A stretch of 64,000 nt of DNA, taken from Actinospineispora eucalypti. Lineage in GTDB: Bacteria > Actinomycetota > Actinomycetes > Mycobacteriales > Pseudonocardiaceae. Numbering within the stretch: position 1 is the first letter of the stretch; every line of letters begins with the position of its first letter. Position numbers and translations under genes: made by a program. The DNA lies in contig JACHMT010000003.1 in NCBI GenBank assembly GCA_014208095.1, positions 806,001 to 870,000 on the forward strand, read 5' to 3'. Positions 45,101 to 57,100 of this stretch are shown in pieces. The notes under the pieces are model-generated. The model saw nothing but the letters and a program-made list of their open reading frames with translations, searched no databases and was not told the DNA's origin.

Positions 45101-48100
45101 GTGTAAACGATGACGTCGGCCAGCGTCTCCTCGGTTACCCCGCTCGCGCGCAGGTCGTCCGCCGGCACCAGCCACGCCACGCCGTGCGGGGTCACCCGCA
45201 GCGGCTCGATGCGCTCGGCGCGCAGCAGCGCGGCTTGGTAGCCGTCCCGCGCGTCCCCGAGTGCCTTGACCGCCAACGCGCCGCCGTGCCGGCCCCGCGC
45301 CCACCGCACCACGTCGGCCAGCAGCCCGGCCGAGAAGGCGAGTTGGCGGGCTTCGTCGACCTCACCGTTGCTCAGCCCGGCGAGGCGGGCATCCTCGGTG
45401 AACAACACGGTGCCAGGCGTGGTGGCCAGCGACCGCAGGCCGGTTGTCTCGGTGATGAGATCGTTCTCGCTGACCTCCACGACCCGTCCGGCCAGCACGG
45501 GGCCCCGGGCGCCGATCGGCGTCGTCCGGCTGACCCGCCACAGCCGTTGCCCAAGCTGTGGCGGCTCGGCGAAGCGACCCTCCGACGGCATGTCCCCACG
45601 CTCGGCGGCGATCTCGGGTGCGATCACAACCGTGACCCCGATCGGGGTGGTGTCGGTCCCGCCGTAGAGGTCGGCCCGGGTAGGAACGCGTAGCTCGGCG
45701 TCCTCAATAACCTTGTGGCCCAGGCTCAGGCCGCGGTCCAGCGCCAGCGTCTTCGGGCCGGCGGCGACGAGCGCGATCCCCGCGTCATAGTCGGCCACGT
45801 AGCCGATCCCGATGTCGGCCCGGTCGTCGGAGACCAGCACGGTCCGGGAGATCTCGTCATCCACGGTCCGAGGGTGCTTCGGTTGTTGGTCCAGCCGCGC
45901 CTGCTGTGCGTTGAGCTCCGACTCGGCGGCCTCGGTACGTTCCCGCAAACCCGGCCAGGGCTCGACCGGCTCCGCCCAGTCGAGGAAATCCTGGACCTCT
46001 ACCAGCAACTCGGCGGCCTCATCCAGGCGCGACATCGCGGGGGCCTTGATCCACCCGAGTCGGTTCCAGGCCGCCTCCAACTGCGCCACCGCGCGAACCA
46101 CGAAAGCGTTGCCCAGGCGGTGTCGCAGCACCTGCTGCAGTGCGTCCAGCTCCTCGGCGACCCCGGGCATCGGGAATCCGGGTCGAGTCGCGTTTGCATG
46201 CAGTACCGCGGCTTCGCTGGCCAACCGCCCGGCTCGTTCGACCATTACCAATAGTGCTGGCAGAGGCTCGTTCTCCCCCTCGGTGGGCACTTCCCGGGCG
46301 ATCAACGTGGCGGTGAGCGCCTGTGACCAGCCCCGCATGTCACGGATCCCCTGCTGGTCCAGCTCGTCCAGCAGCTGGAGGAAGCGAGCCCTGTGATCAC
46401 CGGCCAGCGTCGCCAGGCCGCGCGCCCTCAAGTGGTCGTGCTGCTGGTCTTCCAGCCGCAGCCACCCGCTGAATATCTGGTAGGCCCGGTCGCCGGACTC
46501 ACCGAGCATGCTCAGCGTGTCAAGGTCCCGTGCGAGTTCGCCGGGCTCGGGCGAGGGTCCTTCCCGGTTGTTCTCCGACAGCCAGTCGCGCAGCAGGCGA
46601 TACCGTGCCCGCACCATTGGTCCGGCGTCGCGGCGGGCCTGCTCGATCCGGCGCTCCGCCTCTCGTACGGGCCCCGCCGCCCCCCGCGCCGCCCACACCT
46701 CGACCCACCAGTCCGCACGCAGCGCGCCCAGGTCGACCAGCGCAATCGCCTCGGGCGCCAACGAGCCGGCCGGGACCATGAGCCACCGCTCCACGGCCTC
46801 GAGCCTGCGCTGGCGCGCCGCGTCACGCGCCTGAACCAACAACGAGGCGTCCACCCGGTGTGTCCTCGCCGCACCCGGGCCGAACCACGTGAGGTCGGTG
46901 TGGCCATTCTCGTGCGCGCCGAACGCGTTCCAGAACACCGGACCGAGATCCAGGGCCAGCATCTCGGACCAGACGTCCTCGAACATGAACGTCGCAAAGT
47001 GCCCGGGCAAGCTGTCGGTGTAGCCGATGAGTGCACCCACCACGTCGAAAAGCTGCCGCTGATCAAGCATGGGCCGCGCCTCGGCGGGGACAAGCAAACG
47101 AACCGGTGGGCCTCGGGCACCGTATGGCAGAGCGTGCTCACCCGGTAGGAATGCCTCGGCCGGCAGTTCGGGCAGCACGCGCCCGAACTGCTCGGCCTGT
47201 TCATCGGAGAGCCCGACCGCACCGCGTTCGTGCGGACCGGTGGTCCATCGGTTGCGCCCGAAACCTCGCCAGAGCAGGACCGCGACGGCCGCCGCGACGC
47301 CGAGCGCCAGGCCCGTCCCGCCGTGCTGGCCGATCGCCCCTGCCACCTCGGCAGCGGCGGGAGTGGCGGTGAGCAGCATGAACCCGGCCGCGCCCACCGC
47401 GCCCAGCCCGAGCCGGCGGACCAACGTGCTCAGCCCGGGGCCTTCGCGCGCCAACACCTTCCGGATCAGCCTCGCGGCGAGGAGTATCAGGGCGGCCGCC
47501 GCGAACCCGCCGACGACGGCGGGTGCGCTGGGATTGGCGTCGCCCAGCGGCCCGTATTGCGGGACCACCAGCGGGGCGCCGGCAAACGCCGCCACCCAGT
47601 ACAGGCCGGTAACCCTGGCCTGCATGTCGTCGCGGGCGGAGAGCTGGACGTTGCTGTTCGCCGCGTTGAAGTAGATCATTGCGAAGAATCCGAACACCGC
47701 CGTGGCGGCCACCGCAGTGGCCGGGTGCGGCATCAGTCCGGACACCCCCTCGGCGGTGGTCATCGCCAGCCCGGCGCCGAGCACCAGCCGCAGCCGGGGC
47801 TTCGCGCCCTGTGCCCTGGCGGAAAGCCACAGGCTGACCAGCCCGCCGGCCATCCCGCCCACCGCGATCGCGCCGGAGAAGATGCCCAGCAACAGCGCGC
47901 CTCCGCCGAAGGCGTTGCCGGCCAGCAACGGCAGCGTGATGCTGGTGTTCCAGGCCAGCGAGGAGACCGGCAGCACCACCAGCAGCAGCACGATGCGCAG
48001 CACCCGGTTGTGCCAGGCGTAGCGCGCCCCGGAGAACAGCCGTACCCCCAGCTTGGCGAACGCCACGCGCAGCGCGTCTCCGTTGGCCGAATTCTGGTGC

Positions 48101-51100
48101 TTGATCTTGAGCTTGCCCAGGATCGCGGCTACCGCGAGAAAACTGGCCGCGTTGGCCAGGAACAGCCAGCTTGGGCCAACCAGGTAGAGCAGCGTCGCCC
48201 CGGTCGCCGCACCGAGCAGCCGGGAGAAGTTGATGACCTGGAGGTTCAACGCGTTGGCGTTGACCACCCGCTCGCGCCCGACCAGGGCATCGACGATCTC
48301 GTCCTGCACCGGTTGGGAGAGCCCCATCAGCACACCGGTGAACCCGGCGGACACCAGCAGCACCGGCAGGCTCAGCAGCCCGACCATCGCAAACAATGCA
48401 ACCGTGGCGGCGTTGGCGAACCCGATCAGGCTCAGCACCCGCAGCATCACCTGGTGGTTGGCACGGCCGGCGAGTACGCCGCCCACCGGTGCCAGCACCG
48501 CCGCGATGCCGAACTGCAACAACGCGGCAAGCACCACCATGGGCGCGCTGTGCCCGGACATTTGCAGCACCAGCAGGTCCTGCGCGATGGCGGCCATCCA
48601 GGTGCCGGTGGTCGTGATCAGTGCGCCGAGGACGAACCACGGGTAGCCGGGCACCCGCAGCGCGGCGAACAACCCATGCCGGGCGTTGTCGTCCGCCCCG
48701 GCCTGCTTGGCCAGCCAGCCGTCCAGCGCGTCGATCATCCCGATGGCCTGCTCGGCCAGGCCATTCAGGGTGGCGGGATCGACCCGGCGGTCGGTGGGCA
48801 GCGCGGTCAGCTCGTCGCGCACCCGGTGGATGCCCCCCAACAGCGGGTCCACCTCGGTGTGCGGGCTCGGTTTGGCGGCGTCGAACCGGGCCTTCACGGC
48901 GTCCAGCCGCGTGACCAGCTCGGCGATGTCCAGCCGGTCGGCGGCGGTGTGCAACCACCGCCAGAACTGGCGCAGCCCCGCGTCGACGGCTACCTCCCAG
49001 GCCGCGCGAAGGAGCAGGAACCCGACACCGACGCCGATGAACCCGTCGGCGAGGCGTGCGGTGACGCCGAGCAGCTCGGCCAGCGCGCCGGTGGTCAGCG
49101 CGGCGAACACCTTCGCGGTCACCCCGACGCCGACGGCGGCGATGATGCCCATGCTGGCCAGCGCGTCCGCCACCGCGTGCCGGCCCTCGAGCAGCAGCGC
49201 GCGCACGTCCCACCGGTTGCCGGACCACATGCGCGCCTTGGCGATCGCCAGGTTGGCCACCAGCCCGAGCAGCGCGGGCAGTGCCGCGCCCACGCTCAGC
49301 GCCTCCGGGTGGAGCAGGTGGTGCCACGACTCGACGAATACCCATCCGCTGGTCGCGGTCATCGACGCGACGATGACCCCGTAGGCGATCCGTTTCCAGA
49401 TGATCCGCGTCTTCGTCTTACTGATCCAGTACGAGATGATCATCGGGACGGCGGGGGCGACGTCGATCAGGTTGTGCAGGATCTCGCTGAACACCGCGGC
49501 GCTGTCCAGCGCCAGCCCGGTGGCGGTCTGGTACTGCATCCACACCGTGGCGAGCAGCCCCGCCGCGGTCCCGAGGGTGAACACGGTGGCCCAGATCTTC
49601 CCGCTCAGCGGCAGCTCCTGGTCCTCGTCGTGCTCGTGCGAATGGTCGAAGTGGGACATCCAGAACGCCTTGACCTTGCGCACCACAATGACCAGTACGG
49701 CCGTCCCGGCGGAGAACAGCGTCCAATGCCCGATCGGGGTGCCGATGAACGGCACATACGCCCAGGTGCCGGCCAGCACACCGGCCACCGCGAAGTACAG
49801 CCGGACCGGCGGCGCCCTGGCGTTCGCCGACCGGCCGGACCGGGTGATCACGGCGTGCCGGACCCAGGCAGCCAGCGCGACGAGCACCGCCGTGGCCGCG
49901 GTCGGCCAGCCGGCTCCGCCGAGCGCGGCGGTATGGCCGACCAGCACACCCACCCCGGCGGCCGCCCAGCGCCACCAACCGGCCGGCGGCGCCGGTGTGC
50001 TGCCCGGGGTACGCATCTCCACCCGGCGCAGCGCCTCGGCCTCGACCAGCGCCATGCTGCTGGCCACCGCCAGCGCGATGCTCACCCCGGCCCAGCCGGC
50101 GGGCAGCGGGGTCTGCCCGTTGTCCACGAAACCGGCGACCGAGGCGGCGATCACCTGGCTGCTCGCCTTGATCAGGGCGAGCATGCCGAACGCCAGCGCG
50201 CGCTGCGTCAGATGAAGGAACCGCATGGCGACCGCGGCCTGGATGGCGAACATCAACCCGGTGGACGCGGTCTCCCCCAGCAGGCTGGTCACCCCGATGC
50301 CGAGGAACGGTGCCCCGGCCGCCTGGGTGATCAGCGAGCTGAGCCCGCTGATCGCCATCAGCATGCCCATCGCGCCGAGGAACCCGCCGATGTGCCGCTG
50401 CACCGGCCCGTGCCCGTCCTTCACCGCTCCCCACGGTTTGCTGGAGAAGTCGGCGATCAGCGCGATGACCAGTACCAGCGCCCCACCGCCGACGAGGCCG
50501 TAGTTGAACACCGACTCCAGCCCGGCCGGCGCCTCCATCCGGGCCAGCGCCAGCCGCCAGGTGCCGTCGAAGATGCCCAGCGCGGCCGCGATCCAGGCGT
50601 TGATCTTCCCGACGCGGGCGGTGAACGGGTCGCGCAGCGCGCCGAACATCTCGGGGATGCTCGGTGTGGAATCCGGCGGGACGAACCTGGGCGGGGTGGT
50701 CGCCCACATCAGCAGGGCGGCGACCAGTGCGCCGGTCGCCGAGGTGAGCGTGGCGTCGACCAGCGCGGCCCGGTCCTGCCCCGCCGCCACCAGCGCGCCC
50801 TGCACGTCGAGCGTCGCGGAGAGCACGAAGGTCAGCCCGAACAGCACGAAGGCGCTGAGCGACTCGGCGAACCTGGCCCTCGTCTCGCGCAGCCAGCCGC
50901 TGGCGATGTCGTAGATGGTGAACATCGCGTTGGCGCCCATGCCCAGCAGGAATCCGGCGGTCAGGTAGCCGACCGGGCCGGATGCCAGCGCGACCAGCCC
51001 GTAGGCGCCGGTGGTGCCCAACAGCGACGAAACGCTCATGAACCGGGGCGAGCGGCTGGCCCAGTAGCGGGTGAGCAGGACGAATCCGGCCAGGCTGCCG

Positions 51101-54100
51101 GCCAGCCCGGTGGCGAACAGCGCCGCCTTGGGCACGGTGTGCATCGCGCCGGCGATCTTCGTAGCGGTGTAGATCCCACTGCCGGCTACGCCGGCGGCGA
51201 CGGACGCGGCCAGCACGAACGCCAGCCGGTGCGGCAGCCTGGTCAACCGGGTCTCCGGGTCCCCGAGCCGGGCGCGAGGCAACGGCATCCGGGCCAGCCA
51301 CCGGGCCACCGCAATGACCAGTGCACTCAGCCGGGGCCATCGGGGCGTGCCGGTGGTCGGTCCCCGCGCCGCGTCCGGCGGCCCGGCCAGCACCGCCCGC
51401 GCCTGGTCGGCCGGTGGCAGCACGACGAAGGCCGGCACGTCGAGGGTGACGGTCGGGTTGCGCAGCAGCGCCCGGACGGCGGTGCCCGGCAGATCGGCAC
51501 GCAGCCGCTCGAACGCATCGCTCGGCCGGTAGCGGCCGGTGTGCTCGTCGCGGACCAGCAGGTCGTGATCGACCAGCAGGGCCAGCCGCCAGCCGATCCC
51601 GCCGTCGCCGAGGTTCTGCTCGGCCGCCACCTCCAGCAGCCGCGCAGCCCAGGTCGGAGCGCCCGGCCAGTGACCCGCGTTCACCAGGTCCAGCACCTCA
51701 GCGGCGGTATAGCCGGTCTCCCCGCCCTCGTCGATCCACCGCCAGGCCAGCAGCCGCCACAGGTCCAGCGCCGCCAACGGGAGGCGGCCAGGGTCCGGCG
51801 CGTCCGGGATCTCCGCCCAGCTCGCGGCGCCCGGCCACACCGGAACGCGCCGCGCCGCGACCAGCGCGCGCAGCCACCACCCGACCAGCAGCACCAGGCC
51901 GATGCCGGCCACCACCGGACCGACCCAGGCCAGCCAGCCCAAGGACACCGTCGTCTGGGTGCCGACGACACCGTGGGCCGCGGTGGCCGAGGCGGCCGAA
52001 CCGGCCAGCAGTTGCCCACCCAGCCACAGTGCGGCGGCCAGCGGAATGGCCAGGAACAGCAGGAAGGCGCGGGCCACCACGTTGCGTGTCGGGGCGTGCT
52101 TCGGGGCGGGGTTCGGCGCGATGGTGAACGTCCGGGCGTCCCCGTCGACGCCGACCGTGTGGTGCGCCAGCACCGGCGCACCCAGCACCGGGACCTCCGC
52201 GGCGGCCGTGAAGAGCGGCCGCACCGAGACAACCTCGGACAGCCCGAACACCCGGAGCCAGAGCGCGTCGGCGGCCAGTCGTTCGGGCTTCGCACCGGTC
52301 ACCGAGACGAGGGGAACCCGCTGGCGGGCGCGGCCGAGGTAACCGAGTTGGCCGGCGGCGTCGGGTGGGAACGCCACGACGTCCGCGCCGGTGTCCATCA
52401 ACGCCCATGCCTGCGACCGCCGGCCGTCGGGATGCTTGGTATCCACCCACAGGAACGCGCCGGGGCTGTCGGCCGCGTACCCGGGCCAGAACGGCAGCTG
52501 GCCACCCTGTTCGGCGGACTGGTCGCGCAGCACCTGCCCGAGCAGATCCGCGGGTAGCTCACGGCCGGGTGCGGTCAGCGCCTTCTCCTGAGCCCGCATG
52601 GCGTCCCGCGCCAACTGATCGGTCCAGACGAACCGACCCGGTTGGAGAACCGGACGGTCGGTGGGTGCCGGGCCGGGCCGGCGGGTCATCACGAACCGCT
52701 GGGCCGCGCCGCTGAACGTGGTCGGGAACACCCGCAGCAGGTCAAGCAGGCCCCACACCGGGTAATCCAGCCCCGGGTAGAAGTCGGGCCACAGCCAGAA
52801 CGGTTTACCCAGCAGCCCGCCCATCGGGTTGCCGTCCGCGTCCAGCAACCTGGCCTGGACCGGCCGCGTCGCCCGCCAACCGACCCCGAACCCGATCGGC
52901 TCCCGATCGCCGGCCTCGGGGTCGGTGCGCAGGCCCAGCCGCTCCACCCACTTCATCGGCATGCGGGTGAACGTCGCGCCGGTATCGATCAGGCCGGCCG
53001 CCGGAACTCCGGCCTCGCCCAACCGCAGGCCAACAGCGGGCCCGGGGTACGAACCTTCGAGCGCGGTGTACGGGAACATCGCGCCCGCCGTGCCGGGGTC
53101 GACCGAGAGGAACCGGGCCAGCGCCACGGCGAGCTCGGGCTCGCTGGTGGTACCGGTGAGCCGTGCAACGGCCTCGTGCAGCCCTGCGACCAGCGCGGCC
53201 ATCTTGGCGTCGTGCTCCGCACCGGTGTGGTCGTGGCCCCGCAGGTGCTCGTCCCGCTCGTGCCGCAGGAAGTCCAGCCACCAGGACAGGAACGACGAAT
53301 CGCGGGCGATCAGCGCGTTCACCAGCGTGGCGAGGTGCGCCGGCACCAGGATCTCCCCGGTCGGCCGCCAGCCGTACCCGTACAGCTTCCCGCCCAGCGG
53401 CGCCTCCTCGGTGACCCGTACCAGCGCCACCAGCTCCGCGAGGAGCCCGGTCAGCTCCGGCGGCGCCCGTACCAGGTACGGGAACCTCTTCCGTTCCAGC
53501 TCGACGGCGCCCCTGAGCAGGCCGGGCATCTGGGGATCCATCAGCGTCTGTGCCTGGGCGCTCGGCATGTCCGCAACCACCGGACCGCCCCGGCCAGGCC
53601 GGGATGTGCCGGGGCGCCGGCTTACCGTCCGGTCGGTGTCGTCTACGTCCAGCGCGGCGGACCCGTCGGCGGACTCGTACACCATGCTTGGCCAAGCGTT
53701 GAGCAGGAGGGCCAGCGGGCCGATGTGCACCGGGCGGTCCAGCGCGTCGAGCAGCTCGACCAACCGCTCGTCCAGCGGCCGGTCCTCCACCGCCTGGTGA
53801 TCGGGCGTGGTGAGCCGCGCATACCGGTTGCGCAGCACCGTGCGGACGGCCTCGAACGTGGTCCGCGCCCGCATGAGCCGGTCTCGCGAGGGCACCTGGA
53901 GTTGCTGGCGGGCCTGCCGGGATCGAAGGTGGGTGGACGCCTCGTGGGCCATGACGGCGATCTCGAGCAGCTCCGCCAGAGTGGTGGCGCCCCGCCCAGG
54001 CCCGGTCAGTCGCTGCCAGGCGACCGAGAGCAGCGCCTCGGCGTAGCGCCAACGCGCCGGCCGGTACGCTTTCTTGATCATCGCGTCCAGTGCCCCCAGA

Positions 54101-57100
54101 TCGACCCTGGCCCTGGCGACCAGCGCCGCGCGGTGCTCGTCGCCGTGCTGGTCGACGAACCGGTCGGCGTAGCGGCGCGCGATCGCCTCCAACACCCAGC
54201 GTTCCTCGACCGCCGCGCGCAGCCTGGACATCTCGTCGTGGGTCAGCCCGGCCCTTGCACCGCGGGTCAGCCAGGACAAGTCGTCGTGGGTCAGCCCGGC
54301 ATCAGTCAGCGCATCGATCCGCTCGTGCAGCTCCGCGATCCGTTCGAGCAGCGCGGCGGGCGCGTACCGCCACGCGTCGGCCAGCTCCTGGCGCAGCTCG
54401 GCGGACAACACCCCGTCCCTCGCGAGCGCCCGCCGCCACCAGTCCTCGGCCAGCACGCCCACCGCCATGTCGTCCGCCGTCTCGGTGGCCAGATCGGCCG
54501 GGATCAACGTCTCCGGCCCGAGCCGCGCCGCGACCAGCCCGGGGGCGACCGCCGCGAACTCGGCGGACTCCTCCGGCGTCAACGCACGCCACCGACCGAT
54601 ACCCAGCTCCGGTTGGGCGGCGGGCGGTTCGGTCAGGTTCCACCCCAGCTCGCGCGCCTGGCTACCCAGGTCCGCGTAGGGGTCCGGCTCGGCCAGCGCC
54701 GGGGGCAGGCCCTTGATCCGCTGGTGCAGCGACCACAGCTGGCGCGCGCGCAACGGTCGCTCGGCGGTCACCGCCGAGGGAATCGTGCGCCACAGCAGCC
54801 AGGCCAGCGGCCCGCCCGGCATGGACAACATCTCCAGCTGGGCCGGCCAGGTGGGATCGGCCAGGCTGTGCTCATCGATGAACCGGCGGACCAGCCGAGC
54901 CAGGACCAGGTAACCGACCACCGCGACGGCCAGCAAAATCGGCACCGAAGTCGGCATGTGCGGGAGACCCGCGCCGAGAGGGCCGGAAGCCTCGCCCAGA
55001 TGGCCGGAGGCCAGCCCGAGCAGGCCGGTGGCCAGCGTGCCCGAGCGCCGTTCGCCCGACCTCGGCTCACCCTGCTCGGTGGGTGCGAACACCAGGACCG
55101 TGATGTGGTCCTTGCCGCCCCTGGCCAGCGCGAGCGCGACGATCCGCCGGGCCACGGTCATCGGATCGGTCGAGCTCTTGAGCAGATCCTGGATGTCCTT
55201 CGGGCTGAGGTACGCGGTGACCCCGTCGCTGACCGCGATCAGCCACTCCTCGTCGTCGAGATCGAAGCTGTGCGTGGTGAACCCGCCACGCGGCAGCGGG
55301 TCACCCATCAGCTCCGCGGGCAGGTGCCGCTTGTTGTTGATGTGCTTCGGATGGTTCACCGCGACGACCTGCTTCGGGGTGCCCCGGAAGAGGACGCTGT
55401 CGCCGAACGGCAACGAGGTGACTCGCCGGCCCCCGTCCTCCCGGCGGGTGACCTGCATGGAAACATAAGTGGTCGCCGGGCCTCTTCCGGGCTTCGCCCC
55501 GGGATCGATAGCCACCCCGGTCCGGTGCGCACCGTGCGCGGCGAATTTCGCGAGCCACTCCGGGTCCCGCATCGCCAGATCCGGCGAGCTGAGCTGCACC
55601 GCCGCGCCGAACTTGGCGGCGCGGCGCGACGAGACCCGGGGCACGGGCCGGCCGCCGGCCCCGTCGGTGAGCACCCCGACGAACCCGCCGTCGGGCAGCT
55701 CACCGATCACCACCGTGTCGTGGTTCACCCCCTTCGCCGGGTTCTTGACGCGCTTCTTGCCCTTGTCGCTGACCATCGCTGCTTTCCAGCCATGACCGAT
55801 GACGGTGATCTCCACCCGCCCCGGGTTCGGCGCATCCGAGGTACTGGTCAGCGGCGCGTGCACGGCTTCACCACCCGGCTCGCGCGCCGGCAACAGGGAC
55901 GGCGCCGGGGACACCGCGTGCAGCTCGTAGCGCCCCGGCGCGGTTTCGCCGAACCGCAGCTCGAGCACCTCGGTCACCCCACTGGACACCGAGGGATAGA
56001 ACGCCACTGGAATGGTGGCGGCGACCCGGACGAGCAGCTCGCCCTCGATCCACTCGACGCGGGTGACCCGGCCGCCCAGCATGCCCCGCAGCCAACGCTC
56101 CCGGTCCTCGGCGCCGAGCGATTGGGGCAACCAGGGCAGCGCCCGTTCGGCGAGATCCGCCAGTACCCGTTCGCCGATCATCACGACCTCGTCCGCGCCG
56201 GCGGCGGAAAGCTGGCCGGTCAAGGTCCTGGCCACCGTGTCGAGTTCGTCGCCGCGCGGCGAGCTGGGGTTGGCCGCGCGCAGCGCTTCGAGGTCGGCGG
56301 TCATGGCGTATACGCGTTCGGTGAGCGTCTCGGCCAGGTCCAGCGGCAACCCGGCCAGCAACAGCTCGGCGTGGCTCAGCCCGGCGAGCTCCAGCTCCGC
56401 GCGGGCCAGCGCGTAGGCGATCAGCTCCAACTGCTCGCGACTTGCGGTGGACGGGCGTGAGCTCTCCGCGATGTCCAGCAGCACCCGGTGGGCCGTCACC
56501 AGTGGGGTCGCCGCCCGCACCACACGCATCAGCAGCGCGGCCTGCAGCTCGTGGTCGAAGCCGGCCCACGAACCCACGAGATGTCGCCCCTCATGCGCCG
56601 CGAACAGTTCCCACCACAGCCGGTCGAGCAGTTTGAGCTCGGTCAGGTCCCACAACAACTTCCAGACCTCGTCGAACATCACGTTCACCGGACCCTCGGC
56701 GGTCCACAGCGCGTAGCTGAGCAGCCGTTCCGGCCGGTCCGCCAGGTCCGCCAGGTCATGGTGGCGCAGCAGCGGTTTGGCGCGCTCGGTGTGCAGCAAC
56801 TGGATCGGGACCCCGAGCACGTCCAGCGGCAGCGGTCGAGGTTCGCCCCGCGCGGCCTTTTTGACCAGCTCTCGCACTATCGCTTCGAACCGCGCCCGCT
56901 CCGCGCGGCTCATGCCGTCGGACAGGTCCCCACCGGTTTCTGGTTCGGGCGACGATTGGGCGGCGCGCAGCGCGCGGATCTCGGCCTCGGTGCGGTCGAT
57001 GCTGAAGGGCAGCGCGTATGGGTCGCGCTGGCCCAGGAACCGGGCGGCCGCTAGCTGCCGGTCAGCCTCGTCCAGCGCGACGAGCACGTTGTCGATTTCG

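Noticed and set aside
47230..56460. Long plus-strand open frames opposite the giant gene (47230-52557 and 52642-56460)
   Set aside because: Their translations are rich in Gly, Arg, Gln, His and Pro, with no domain or TM pattern, while the minus frame reads clear MFS, CDF, retropepsin and PP2C motifs. They are mirror frames caused by high GC at third positions.
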